DNA of 64,000 nucleotides from Paenibacillus sp. JCM 18996. GTDB taxonomy: Bacteria > Bacillota > Bacilli > Paenibacillales > NBRC-103111. The notes beneath the pieces are model-generated. The model saw nothing but the letters and a program-made list of their open reading frames with translations. It did not search any database and was not told the DNA's origin. The position numbers and the translations under genes are program-made. Below, piece after piece: positions 31,210 through 40,843 of this stretch; the stretch's first letter is position 1; each line of letters starts with the position of its first letter. Where the stretch lies: assembly GCA_001313085.1 (NCBI GenBank), contig BBFE01000011.1, forward strand, positions 24,954-88,953. The letters are read 5' to 3'.

Positions 31210-32450
31210 TTGAAAGCGGAAATCATCGCCATTGGAACCGAGCTGCTGCTCGGGCAGATTCTGAATTCAAACGCTCAGTACTTATCTCAGCAGTGTGCTG
31301 ACATGGGAATTGACGTTTATTTCCAGACCGTCGTGGGGGATAACGCTGCAAGATTAAAAGAAGCTTTCAGTCTGGCAGCCGGACGGGCTGATCTTGTCCT
31401 TTGCACCGGGGGGCTGGGACCCACTCAGGACGATCTGACCAAGGATGCTCTGTCGGAGCTTCTTGACCGGCCGCTGCTTGTGGATCGGACTGCCGAAGAG
31501 AGGATCGCCGGTACTTTCCGTGCCAGGGGAATACAGATGGTGGAAAGCAATATCCGGCAGGCGCACCTGCTGGCAGGCGGAGACACTCTGCCCAACGACA
31601 CCGGTATGGCGGTCGGAATGGGGCTCACCCATGAAGGGACGCACTTTGTGGTGCTGCCGGGTCCGCCGAAAGAGATGAAGCCGATGTTCGAGCATTACGC
31701 TGTGCCCTGGATTCTTTCCAAAATGCCCGATTCATCGCCGCTATATTCCAAGATGCTGAAATTCGCCGGAATTGGCGAGTCCTTACTTGAGCATCAGCTG
31801 ATCGATTTGATCGACGGCCAGACGGATCCTACGATCGCTCCTTATGCGAAGGAAGGCGAAGTGACTATCCGGCTGTCCTCCAAAGCGAAGAGCAGGGAGG
31901 AAGCGTTCCGCAAGATCGAATCCGTGGAAAGCGAGATTAGGAAGCGTCTTGGGGACTATATTTACGCGGAACAGGATATCTCTTTGGAGTCGGCTCTGGT
32001 CGCCTCATGAAGCAGAAAGGCATGACTTTGGCTGCCGCCGAAAGCTGCACGGGAGGCATGGTAAGCGACATGATCACCACGGTGCCTGGCAGCTCGGAGG
32101 TGTTTAAGGGCGGGGTGGTATGCTATACCAATCAAGTGAAGCAGGGTCTGCTGAATGTGCCGCAATCCGTGCTGGACACGGCCGGAGCGGTGAGCGAGGA
32201 AACGGCACTTCGTTTGGCCGAGCAGCTGCTTCAGCTGATGGATACGGATTGGGCCGTATCCATCACCGGCGTGGCCGGACCTGCGGAATCCGAAGGCAAG
32301 CCGGTCGGGCTGGTTTATGTTGGCGTTGCCCAGCGCGGAGCGGATACAACGGTGCACAAGCTGCAGTTGTCGGGCAACCGCGAAATGATCAAGCTGCGGG
32401 CTTCAAAGAACGCGCTGTACCGGCTCTGGAGCAGGGTGAAGCAGCTTTAA
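31210..32450 (+). CDS. cinA: competence/damage-inducible protein CinA (one frameshift)
   Basis: CinA combines an N-terminal molybdopterin-binding-like (ADP-ribose pyrophosphatase) domain with a C-terminal nicotinamide-nucleotide amidase domain. The TTG at 31210 starts MKAEIIAIGTELLLGQI, followed by CTGGLGPTQDDLTKDAL and LPGPPKEMKPMFE. The C-terminal part has AAAESCTGGMVSDMI, with the catalytic Ser and the SCTGG motif, and ITGVAGP. The two halves are joined across a one-base loss near 31999 (gtc-gcctc, probably gtc-cgc-ctc). cinA directly upstream of recA is the classical arrangement. Confidence 0.93.
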
Positions 32451-32573
32451 ATCATTGGAGCGGGATGGGAGTGTGCTAACGCGAGCCGAATCTAAGACGG
32501 GGCAAAAGCTCGGGAGCGAAAGCAGGATGTCCTAGGCAAATATCAACGCCTCAGACAGATGGTTATTTTTTTC

Positions 32574-32602
32574 TTGCAGTGAGCCCTTGTCTAGAGTATA
32601 AT
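32574..32602 (+). promoter_or_regulatory. sigma-A-type promoter upstream of a short terminated leader
   Basis: TTGCAG (32574-32579) and TATAAT (32597-32602) are exactly 17 bases apart. Transcription would begin near 32609. Confidence 0.6.
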
Positions 32603-32620
32603 GGAAAAGTAAACGGAAGC

Positions 32621-32660
32621 ACCGTAACAAGAAGAATCCTTCTTTGTTGCGGTTTTTTTT
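32621..32660 (+). terminator. terminator or attenuator in the recA leader
   Basis: accgtaacaa (32621-32630) pairs with ttgttgcggt (32644-32653), extended by gaaga/tcttc, and followed by T8. It would stop transcripts from the 32574 promoter and from cinA. Confidence 0.75.
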
Positions 32661-32684
32661 GTTTTCTTGGCACCTGCAATTTTA

Positions 32685-32698
32685 CGAATATATGTTCG
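32685..32698 (+). promoter_or_regulatory. LexA (SOS) operator of recA
   Basis: CGAATATATGTTCG differs by one base from the Gram-positive LexA consensus CGAACRNRYGTTCG. It lies just upstream of the -35 box of the recA promoter, where LexA binding would repress recA until DNA damage. Confidence 0.8.
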
Positions 32699-32708
32699 AT
32701 AAAAATGC

Positions 32709-32737
32709 TTGTAAATGTAGGTAAAAGAAGGTATGAT
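32709..32737 (+). promoter_or_regulatory. recA sigma-A promoter
   Basis: TTGTAA (32709-32714), spacer of 17, TATGAT (32732-32737), about 35 bases before the recA start. Confidence 0.65.
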
Positions 32738-32771
32738 AGTATTATAACATTGATAAAAGGAAGTGAGTGTT

Positions 32772-33827
32772 TTGTCAGATCGTCGCGCCGCTTTAGAAAT
32801 GGCATTGCGCCAGATAGAGAAACAATTCGGTAAAGGTTCCATCATGAAGCTGGGAGAATCCGCCCACATGCAGGTAGAGACCATACCGAGCGGCTCTCTT
32901 GCCCTGGACATCGCTTTGGGAATCGGGGGATATCCAAGGGGGAGAATTATTGAAGTATATGGGCCGGAATCTTCCGGTAAGACGACAGTAGCCTTGCACG
33001 CGATTGCGGAAGTGCAGCGCGTTGGCGGACAAGCGGCATTTATCGACGCAGAACACGCTTTAGATCCACTATACGCGAGCAAACTTGGTATTAACATAGA
33101 TGAACTGCTCCTTTCCCAACCGGATACCGGAGAACAGGCGTTGGAGATTGCCGAGGCCCTTGTCCGAAGCGGAGCCGTGGATATCATCGTCATTGACTCC
33201 GTCGCGGCGCTGGTGCCCAAAGCGGAAATCGAAGGCGAGATGGGAGACTCGCACGTAGGTTTACAGGCACGCCTGATGTCCCAGGCGCTGCGCAAGCTGT
33301 CAGGCGCAATCAACAAGTCGAAGACGATCGCCATTTTCATTAACCAGCTGCGGGAGAAGGTCGGGGTTATGTTTGGCAATCCGGAGACTACGCCGGGCGG
33401 AAGAGCTTTGAAGTTCTATTCCACTATTCGCCTGGACGTGCGCCGTGTCGAAACGATCAAGCAGGGCAACGATATGGTAGGAAACCGCACTCGTATCAAG
33501 GTTGTGAAGAATAAGGTGGCTCCGCCATTCAAGCAGGCCGAGATTGACATAATGTATGGCGAAGGGATTTCACGCGAAGGAAGCATTATCGATATCGGCA
33601 CTGAGTTGGATATCGTTAATAAGAGCGGTGCCTGGTATTCATACGAAGGCGAACGGCTTGGGCAAGGACGCGAGAACGCGAAGCAGTTCCTCAAAGAGAA
33701 CCGCCAAATATCCGAGACGATCGAGAAGAAGATCAGAGAGGTCAGCAACTTGACGGGAGGCGTTCCCGCGGGCTTCACTGCTGACGAAGAAGACGAAGAT
33801 GAAGCATTGGCATTAGGCTTGGAGTAA
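32772..33827 (+). CDS. recA: recombinase RecA
   Basis: RecA forms filaments on single-stranded DNA, pairs homologous DNA and triggers LexA cleavage. The frame is intact. I choose TTG 32772 ([20 protein letters not shown]) over GTG 32763, because it matches the family N-terminus and has aaaggaagtgagtg before it. Seen: Walker [21 protein letters not shown], Walker [13 protein letters not shown], the loop L1/L2 regions ([34 protein letters not shown], the latter quoted in part as [10 protein letters not shown]). The acidic C-terminus ends [14 protein letters not shown]. Length is 351 residues. Confidence 0.98.
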   Translation: MSDRRAALEMALRQIEKQFGKGSIMKLGESAHMQVETIPSGSLALDIALGIGGYPRGRIIEVYGPESSGKTTVALHAIAEVQRVGGQAAFIDAEHALDPLYASKLGINIDELLLSQPDTGEQALEIAEALVRSGAVDIIVIDSVAALVPKAEIEGEMGDSHVGLQARLMSQALRKLSGAINKSKTIAIFINQLREKVGVMFGNPETTPGGRALKFYSTIRLDVRRVETIKQGNDMVGNRTRIKVVKNKVAPPFKQAEIDIMYGEGISREGSIIDIGTELDIVNKSGAWYSYEGERLGQGRENAKQFLKENRQISETIEKKIREVSNLTGGVPAGFTADEEDEDEALALGLE

Positions 33828-33834
33828 TATTGAG

Positions 33835-33864
33835 AACGCACCTTTAAGCTTGTAAAGGTGCGTT
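33835..33864 (+). terminator. hairpin between recA and recX
   Basis: aacgcaccttta pairs perfectly with taaaggtgcgtt (12 bp, loop agcttg). There is no T run after it, so it may only partly terminate and let some transcripts reach recX. Confidence 0.6.
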
Positions 33865-33888
33865 CGTTGTTAGTGAGGTGGTTTTCCC

Positions 33889-34548
33889 GTGTCTGAGGTC
33901 CCGTCTGTCGTCACCATGGTCGAAAAAACAGAAGAAGAACCAGCACAGGTACAATGTTTATATTGATGGCAGCTTCTCCTTTTCCATACATGAAGATGTA
34001 ATGATCAAATATAGAATATTTAAAGGTACCGAGATAAACCGGGAGCAGATGGAGGAGATGCTGCATGAAGACGAGAAGCAGCAGGCTTACGCCCAGGCTC
34101 TGCGGTACTTGGGAAGAAAGCCCCGTACGGGGTTTGAGATACGGGAGCGGTTGAAGCAAAAGGCTTCGAGCCCGAGCTCATTGAGATTGTAATTCGCAGC
34201 TTGAAAGAGCAAAACTATGTGAATGATGCGGATTTTGCCAGAATGTGGAGCGAACACAGGATACATGAGCAAAAAAAAGGACGCAGGCTGGTACGTCAGG
34301 AACTTGAGCAAAAAAGGTGTGGGGAAGGATATCATTCTCGAGACCGTCGGGCAGATCAAGGAGGAAGATGAGTACCCGCACGCTTTTCATTTAGGCTCCA
34401 TGAAGTGGGAGTCGACAAGCGGCGAGCTTGTTCAGCGAAAGAGAAAAACAGCTTCTTTCCTGCTGAGACGGGGTTATCCCGTGGGAATAGTGCAGCGGGT
34501 CATAAGAGAGATCGCCGGAGCGCCGATGAATTTGAGGAGTTCCACTAA
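33889..34548 (+). CDS. recX: regulatory protein RecX (frameshifted)
   Basis: RecX is a helical protein that caps or modulates RecA filaments. The GTG at 33889 begins MSEVPSVVTMVEKQKKNQHR once A6 near 33924 is read as five. It continues YNVYIDGSFSFSIHEDVMIKY, then ALRYLGRKPRTGFEIRERL, VNDADFARMWSEHRI and KGRRLVRQELEQKGV, the three-helix repeats of the family. Shifts also occur near 34168 and 34375 and near 34522. The corrected end is EFEEFH with stop 34548, about 219 residues. It lies downstream of recA, presumably partly co-transcribed. Confidence 0.85.
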
Positions 34549-34589
34549 AGCGAAATACACTTATGCGGTTTTCCATTAAAGAGCAATGC

Positions 34590-34619
34590 TTGACAAGCTT
34601 CTTCGACAAAAGATAAAAT
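34590..34619 (+). promoter_or_regulatory. rny sigma-A promoter
   Basis: TTGACA (34590-34595), 18 bases, TAAAAT (34614-34619). It is followed by a long 5' leader that contains the inverted repeat gtgaattc / gaattcac (about 34641-34677) and aagtaaa / tttactt arms around 34680-34706. Confidence 0.6.
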
Positions 34620-34800
34620 GTGGATGTATAATATCTTTATGTGAATTCTTTGTTACACCCCACTGGCATGGAATTCACGAAGTAAAATCGCCAATTTTTT
34701 TTACTTTACTTGATTTATGAAAAGTTATAATTCCACGGATTAAAAAAACCGAATTATCCCAAGCTAACCCCTTGGAGGAATCAACGAGGAGGTGAACAAG

Positions 34801-36334
34801 ATGATCTACTTGATCGCTCTCGTTGTTGGTGTTCTATGCTTAGGGATTGGTTATTTTATCCGCAAATCTCTTGCCGAAGCGAAAATTTCCAGTGCCGAGA
34901 AAGCTGCCGAACAAATCTTGGAAGCAGCCAAGAAAGAGGCGGAAGCGCTGAAGAGGGAAACGGTCCTGGAAGCGAAAGACGAAGTGCACAAACTTCGTGC
35001 AGAAGCTGAAAAAAGACATTCGTGAACGTCGGAACGAAACCCAACGACAAGAAAGACGATTGTTGCAAAAAAAGAGGAATCGCTGGATAAAAAAATTAGA
35101 ATCTCTTGAAAGAAAAGAAGAGCAGGTCGCCAACAAAGAGAAACGAATTGAAGAAACCCAATCGCAAATTGATGAGCTCTACAAAGCTCAAGTGACTGAG
35201 CTGGAAAGAATCTCAGCTTTGACTATGGAAGACGCCAAAGAGATTATCCTGACCAATGTGGAGCAGGAAGTCAGACATGAGACCGCCCAGCTGATTAAGG
35301 AAATCGAGCAGCAGGCGAAGGAAGAAGCTGATAAGAAAGCAAGAGAAATCATCACGCTTGCTATCCAGAGGTGCGCTGCGGATCATGTAGCCGAAACTAC
35401 GGTTTCAGTGGTTACTCTTCCGAACGAAGAGATGAAGGGACGGATCATCGGCCGTGAAGGCCGCAATATCCGGGCACTGGAGACGCTGACTGGAATTGAC
35501 CTGATCATTGACGATACGCCCGAAGCGGTCATTCTGTCGGGATTTGACCCCATCCGGAGAGAGATTGCAAGAACCTCTCTGGAAAAGCTGGTGGCCGACG
35601 GGAGAATTCATCCTGCTCGAATTGAAGAGATGGTGGAGAAATCCCGTAAAGAGGTTGACGAGCGAATCCGGGAATACGGTGAGCAGGCAACATTCGAGAC
35701 CGGTGTCCATGCATTGCATCCGGATTTGATCAAAATCCTCGGAAGACTGAAGTTCAGAACCAGCTATGGACAGAACGTGCTGAAACATTCGATGGAAGTT
35801 GCTTACTTGACTGGACTTATGGCAGGCGAGCTTGGAGAAGACGTGACATTGGCGAAACGTGCCGGGCTTCTGCATGACATCGGTAAAGCACTGGACCATG
35901 AAGTTGAAGGTTCTCACGTTGAGATCGGCGTGGAACTCGCCAAGAAATACAAAGAGCACCCAGTAGTCATTAACAGTATCGCTTCACACCATGGGGATTG
36001 CGAAGCCACATCCGTTATTGCGATGCTGGTCGGCGCAGCGGATGCATTATCCGCCGCAAGGCCGGGAGCCCGCCGTGAAACTTTGGAAACTTATATCAAG
36101 CGTCTGGAGAAGCTGGAGGAAATTTCGGAGTCGTTTGAAGGCGTCGAGAAATCCTATGCCATCCAAGCGGGACGCGAAGTGCGCGTCATGGTTCAACCTG
36201 AGAAGGTAGACGATACCGAAGCTTTCCGCCTGGCGCGCGATATTACAAAGAAAATCGAAGGCGAACTGGATTATCCTGGACACATCAAGGTTACCGTCAT
36301 CCGGGAAACCCGGGCAGTTGAATATGCTAAATAA
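34801..36334 (+). CDS. rny: ribonuclease Y (frameshifts in the coiled coil)
   Basis: RNase Y is the membrane-anchored endonuclease that starts mRNA decay in Firmicutes. The ATG at 34801 has a gaggaggtgaacaag site. N-terminal membrane helix ([17 protein letters not shown]), long Lys/Glu-rich coiled coil, KH domain ([20 protein letters not shown]), then HD domain ([23 protein letters not shown]). A6 near 35010, A7 near 35067 and A7 near 35089 stand for five, five and six. The second and third errors cancel, so a short stretch (about 35075-35095) is misread as RNRWIK. Corrected length is about 510 residues. Confidence 0.94.
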
Positions 36335-36399
36335 TCAGATCAATCCGAAGCTTGGAATAAGGCTGCTCAGCCCCTGTCCATGCATTCGAGATAAACGAA

Positions 36400-36432
36400 G
36401 AAAAGTGGCTCGATGGGGCCACTTTTCTTTTC
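36400..36432 (+). terminator. rny intrinsic terminator
   Basis: gaaaagtggc (36400-36409) pairs with gccacttttc (36418-36427) around tcgatggg, followed by tttt. Confidence 0.8.
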
Positions 36433-36491
36433 GGTTCAGGAAATACTATAATGGGCGAATAGCGAATATTGACGGAATAGCAGGAAGGTGA

Positions 36492-37299
36492 ATGGTTATC
36501 AGGGTTCTGTTCATTGGTGATATCGTCGGCGCGTCGGAAGAAAAGCGTTAAAAGCGGTGCTTCCGAGGTTAAAAAAAAGTAAGTATAATCCTCACATCGT
36601 TATTGTCAACGGAGAGAATTCAGCAAGCGGCCGCGGCATAACGCAGGCTATAGCTAAGGAGTTTTTCGATCTCGGTGTGCATGGCATAACGATGGGAAAT
36701 CATACCTGGGATAATAAAAGCATTTTTGAATTTATCGAGGACGAGCAGCGATTGGTTCGCCCGGCCAATTTTCCGGCAAGAACGCCCGGCAGAGGGTTTA
36801 CCACCATCACGGTAAACCAGCATGAACTCGTCATTGTCAATCTGCAAGGCAGGACGTTCCTGCCACCTCTTGATTGCCCTTTTGCGACGGCGGATACAAT
36901 TCTGCAAGGGTTGAATAAGAAGCGAAAAAAGCGTGTTGGTGGATTTTCACGCGGAGGCCACATCAGAAAAAAAATCGCTATGGGCTGGCATCTGGACGGC
37001 AGAGTATCCGCTGTTGTCGGAACACATACCCATGTACAGACCCATGATGAAAGGATTCTGCCTTCCGGGACCGCTTATGTAACGGACGTGGGAATGGTTG
37101 GTCCTCAGAACGGCATTCTCGGTATGGAAAAGACAGGAGTGCTGCAAAAAAATTCCGGACACAGCTGCCGGCGAGGTTTGTGGTCGATGAAGGGAGCTGG
37201 CACTTCCACGCCGTGTTGATTGATATGGATGAACAAACCGGACTGTCCCGCAGCATTCAGCTCATTCGAATGTTTGAGGACGATTTAATGTTTGAATAG
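36492..37299 (+). CDS. ymdB: YmdB-type metallophosphodiesterase (frameshifted)
   Basis: A calcineurin-like, di-metal phosphodiesterase (2',3'-cAMP phosphodiesterase in B. subtilis), tied to biofilm and motility switching and commonly next to rny. The ATG at 36492 leads to RVLFIGDIVGAS (metal ligand Asp). Then come VNGENSASGRGITQAIAKEF, GNHTWDNKSIFEFI and GTHTHVQTHDERILPSGTAY. Shifts occur near 36540, at A runs near 36575, 36925, 36968 and 37145. The stretch after 36925 is misread; the corrected reading gives SVLVDFHAEATSEK, another metal-binding motif. The corrected end is at 37299, about 265 residues. Confidence 0.88.
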
Positions 37300-37331
37300 T
37301 TTGGGTACGCTTGCCTGAAAGTTTTCTCTCG

Positions 37332-37360
37332 AAAGGAATTATTCCAGGAATTCAAGAATA
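37332..37360 (+). promoter_or_regulatory. sigma-H-type promoter of spoVS
   Basis: AAAGGAATT (37332-37340) matches the sigma-H -35 consensus RNAGGAWWW in full, and CAAGAATA (37353-37360), 12 bases later, fits the -10 consensus RNNGAATWW apart from its first and last bases. spoVS is a sigma-H gene in B. subtilis. Confidence 0.6.
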
Positions 37361-37406
37361 GTTATGGTACTGGAATCCATCCATCATTCCTGAGGAGGTA
37401 CTTTTC

Positions 37407-37667
37407 ATGGAAGTATTAAAAGTTTCAGCAAAATCCAATCCAAACTCCGTCGCAGGTGCACTCGCCGGCGTGCTGCGTGAACGCGGCGCTGCCGAACTGC
37501 AGGCCATCGGTGCCGGTGCGCTCAATCAAGCAATTAAAGCGGTAGCTATCGCAAGAGGATTCGTAGCGCCCAGCGGAGTTGATCTGATCTGTATTCCAGC
37601 CTTTACAGATATCGTCATCGACGGGGAAGACCGGACAGCCATTAAACTCATTGTTGAGCCCAGGTAG
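37407..37667 (+). CDS. spoVS: stage V sporulation protein S
   Basis: SpoVS is a small Alba-like protein needed for septation control and late sporulation. The 86-residue frame is intact and highly conserved: MEVLKVSAKSNPNSVAGALA, GAAELQAIGAGALNQAIKAV, and the end TAIKLIVEPR. The ATG at 37407 has a gaggaggtactttt site. It follows ymdB as in Bacillus. A weak hairpin (cctga..gcc ttaa tgg..tcagg, about 37705-37732) lies after it. Confidence 0.97.
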   Translation: MEVLKVSAKSNPNSVAGALAGVLRERGAAELQAIGAGALNQAIKAVAIARGFVAPSGVDLICIPAFTDIVIDGEDRTAIKLIVEPR

Positions 37668-37809
37668 ACCTGAAGTGTAATATGGGACTTTCACATAAAC
37701 TGACCTGATTGCCTTAATGGTAGTCAGGTTTGTTGTGCTTCTACGGGAGCGCGAGCAACGCATAGAAAAAAGAACCGAACTTACAATGCTGTCTTAGGGG
37801 GAATACAGG

Positions 37810-38756
37810 ATGAAAATTATAGATGCCCACTGCGATGTGCTAAGCAGAATGCTGACAAATCCACGTTGTAATTTTCTTGATGACCGATCGAACCTGGATG
37901 TAACCTTTAGCCGTTTGAAAAAAATATAAGCGCGCTTGTTCAGTTTTTTTGCAGTGTATTTGCCTGAATCCATCCTGAATCCGAATATCAACCACGTGCT
38001 GGAAAGCGTACATATTCTGCATACAATTGCGGCCTCGCTCCCAAATGAACTTATCTTAATCCGGACAGCGAAAGATTTGAGAGAGACTGAAAAAAATAAC
38101 CAAATTGGGGCTATACTGAGTTTAGAAGGAGTAGAGGGGCTAAACGGACAGGTCAGCCACCTGGAAACGCTGTACCAGCTAGGAGTCAGAGCTGTTGGAT
38201 TTACGTGGAATTACGCGAACTGGGCCGCAGATGGGATTATGGAGCCCCGAAACGGCGGATTTACACTAAAAGGACGAAAATTGATCGAGACGTGCAAGCG
38301 TCTGGGAATGATCATGGATGTATCCCATATTTCCGTAGCGGGATTTTGGGAACTGGTTGAGCGCACCGACGTTCCTTTCATCGCCTCGCACTCCAACGCA
38401 TATAAGCTGTGCCCTCACCCGAGAAACTTAAGGGATGACCAGATCAAGGCCATTGTCGCCACGGGAGGCAGGATCGGGATTACCTTTGTGCCAAAGTTTG
38501 CCAAGCGGGAAGGCTGTGCTTCTATCTCGGATCTGCTGAAGCATATTGACCACGTTTGCGGCCTTGGAGGCGAGTATAATGTAGGTTTCGGATCGGATTT
38601 TGACGGTACGGATCATCATGTGCGTGGACTAGAGAATGCAGGGGAGTATGAAAATTTGATCAATGCACTGCTGAAGCATTACAAGGAAGAGCAGGTGCGG
38701 TGTTTTGCTTATCTCAATTGGAGGAAATTTTTTTGCTCGAACGGCTGCCGGGTTGA
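37810..38756 (+). CDS. membrane dipeptidase, M19 (renal dipeptidase) family (frameshifted)
   Basis: M19 enzymes are di-zinc dipeptidases with a TIM-barrel fold. The ATG at 37810 gives MKIIDAHCDVLSRMLTN with the HxD zinc motif. Seen further on: GAILSLEGVEGLNG (bridging Glu), RAVGFTWNYANWAADG, DVSHISVAGFWEL and FIASHSNAYKLCPHPRNLRD (His ligands), and VGFGSDFDGTD. Shifts occur at A7 near 37919, T7 near 37945, and T7 at 38738-38744. Reading the last as six gives the end GGNFLLERLPG with stop at 38756, the family's usual GGNFLR-like end. About 314 residues. Substrate unknown. Confidence 0.85.
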
Positions 38757-39103
38757 TTGCTAAATATTCACAAAATGACTATAGGTACACGATCAATGAT
38801 CTCATGCCGGCATGGATTTCATCTCGAAATACTATCTTTCGATCTTTTGGAAAGTGCTTGCAATTTAGTATAGTTAAGCATAAAATTTCTTTGATGAGGC
38901 AGAGAATTTTTTTTATTTATTCTTAACATGCGAATCTACTGGCCGCATATAGGGCGGTTTCCAATTGATTTCAGCCTGCGCTGGAAATTTTTTTTGTCCA
39001 TACCAGACAGAACTCGCCCGGCACCTCACCGGCATGATCTCTTTTTTTCTTGAATATTATTAACTATAACTTTTACTAGCGACTTTGAAGGAGTTGACTC
39101 GTA
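38757..39103 (+). promoter_or_regulatory. korAB upstream region: promoter candidate and two terminator-like hairpins
   Basis: No gene is seen in these 347 bases. TTGCAA (38858-38863) and TAAAAT (38881-38886) are 17 bases apart and could be a promoter. Downstream lie a hairpin with T run (about 38967-38996, tttcagc/gctggaaa) and another (ccggcacctcaccgg with a T run, about 39020-39051). The first may simply end the dipeptidase transcript; together they could also form a korA leader. Confidence 0.4.
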
Positions 39104-40842
39104 GTGATTAACCAACTTTCGTGGAAAATCGGAGGTCAGCAAGGTGAAGGGGTAGAGAGTACGGATAAAATTTTCTCGACCGCGTTGAATCGCCTTGGCT
39201 ATTATTTATACGGGTATCGTCATTTTTTCTTCCCGAATCAAGGAGGACATACGAACAACAAGATTCGGATCAGCACCATGCCGATTCGTGCGATATCGGA
39301 CGACCTGGACATCCTGGTCGCATTCGACCAGGAGACTATCGATTTGAACTCCCACGAGCTTCGCGTTGGCGGTGTCATAGTAGCGGACGCCAAATTCAAT
39401 CCGACTGTACCGGAGGGAGTGAACGCCCGTCTGTTCCCTGTCCCGATCACAGCCATCGCGGAAGAGTTCGGTTCTTCACTGTTTAAGAACATGGCCGCGT
39501 CCGGCGCTTCCTGGGCTCTGCTCGGCCTTCCTTTGGAAGTGTTCAACAAAGCTGTTGAGGAAGAATTCGGCCGCAAAGGCGCTGCAGTAGTAGAGAAGAA
39601 CCTGGCTGCAGTAAAAAAAAGCCGCCGAGTTCGTATTGGAACTCACCGGCGGTCCGCTGTCCGAATTCCAATTGGCCCCTGCGGACGGCAAACAGAAGCT
39701 ATTTATCATCGGGAACGATGCGATCGGTCTGGGCGCTGTAGCCGCGGGCTGCCGTTTTATGCCTGCTTACCCGATTACCCCGGCTTCCGAAATTATGGAG
39801 TACTTGATTAAAGCACTGCCTAAATTCGGCGGTACCGTTATCCAAACCGAAGATGAAATTGCAGCGGTCACTATGGCGATAGGCGCCAACTACGGCGGTG
39901 TAAGAACTTTAACCGCTTCCGCCGGCCCGGGTCTTTCCCTGATGATGGAGCGATCGGCCTTGCAGGAATGACTGAAACGCCTGTAGTCATCGTGGACACT
40001 CAGCGCGGGGGTCCGAGCACAGGTCTGCCTACCAAGCAGGAACAATCCGATATCAACGCGATGATCTACGGTACGCACGGCGAGATTCCCAAGATCGTAT
40101 TGTCGCCCAGCACCATTGAAGAATGCTTCTATGACACTATCGAAGCCTTTAATCTGGCAGAGAAATATCAATGTCCCGTTATTCTAGTAACAGACCTGCA
40201 GCTATCCTTGGGCAAACAATCCTCCGAGCTGTTCGATTACAACAGAATTACGATTGACCGCGGCAGACTGGTATCCGGCGAGCTGCCTGCCATTGAAGAC
40301 AACAAATTGTTCAAGCGCTATGAGTTCAGTGAGGACGGCGTGTCGCCGCGCGTGATCCCCGGCCAGAAGAACGGTATCCACCATGTGACCGGTGTTGAGC
40401 ACGATGAAGCTGGACGCCCGTCCGAGAGCCCGGTCAACCGTCAGAAAATGATGGATAAGCGTTTGGAGAAGCTTAAACATATCGAAGTAACCAATCCGAT
40501 CCTGGTCGACGCTCCTCATAACAACCCTGATCTACTGGTGATCGGGATGGGTTCCACTGGCGGAACGATTGACGAAGCAAGAAAAAAAGACTAGCCGGCG
40601 ATAATGTAACTTCGAACCATATTACCGTACGTTTGCTTCACCCGTTCCCGGCTGAGCAAATCAAGTCTTACGTCGATAAAGCCAAGAAAGTCGTCGTGGT
40701 TGAGAACAATGCTACAGGACAATTGGCGTCGTTGATTAAATTGCACACAGGCAGCCCCGATAATCTGGAAAGCCTGCTGAAATATAACGGAAATCCTTTC
40801 TTACCCGCTGAAATTCATAAAGCCTGCAAGGAGCTGATCTAA
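39104..40842 (+). CDS. korA: 2-oxoacid:ferredoxin oxidoreductase, fused gamma/alpha subunit (frameshifted)
   Basis: KorA with KorB oxidises a 2-oxoacid, usually 2-oxoglutarate, to the acyl-CoA and passes electrons to ferredoxin. Start GTG 39104 after gaaggagttgactcgta. The gamma domain comes first (SWKIGGQQGEGVESTDKIFS, residues 1-190), then the alpha domain (AGCRFMPAYPITPASEIMEY, TASAGPGLSLMME, DTQRGGPSTGLPTKQEQ). Breaks lie at A8 near 39613, near 39950 and at A7 near 40583. A +1 (T6 near 39222) and a -1 (aatcaagg) cancel, so FFFPNQGGHT should probably read FSSRIKGGHT. Length about 579. Confidence 0.9.
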
Positions 40843-40843
40843 T

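Larger units (their letters stand above)
32451..32771 (+). promoter_or_regulatory. cinA-recA intergenic region: two promoters, a terminator and a LexA box
   Basis: The 321 bases hold no gene. In order: a strong sigma-A-like promoter (32574-32602), a hairpin with T run (32621-32660), a LexA box (32685-32698) and a second promoter (32709-32737) next to recA. The first promoter followed at once by a terminator would give a transcript of only about 50 nt. Confidence 0.6.

Noticed and set aside
38757..38926. C-terminal extension of the M19 dipeptidase
   Set aside because: Reading T7 at 38738-38744 as six gives the family's normal end at 38756; the longer frame has non-protein-like sequence.
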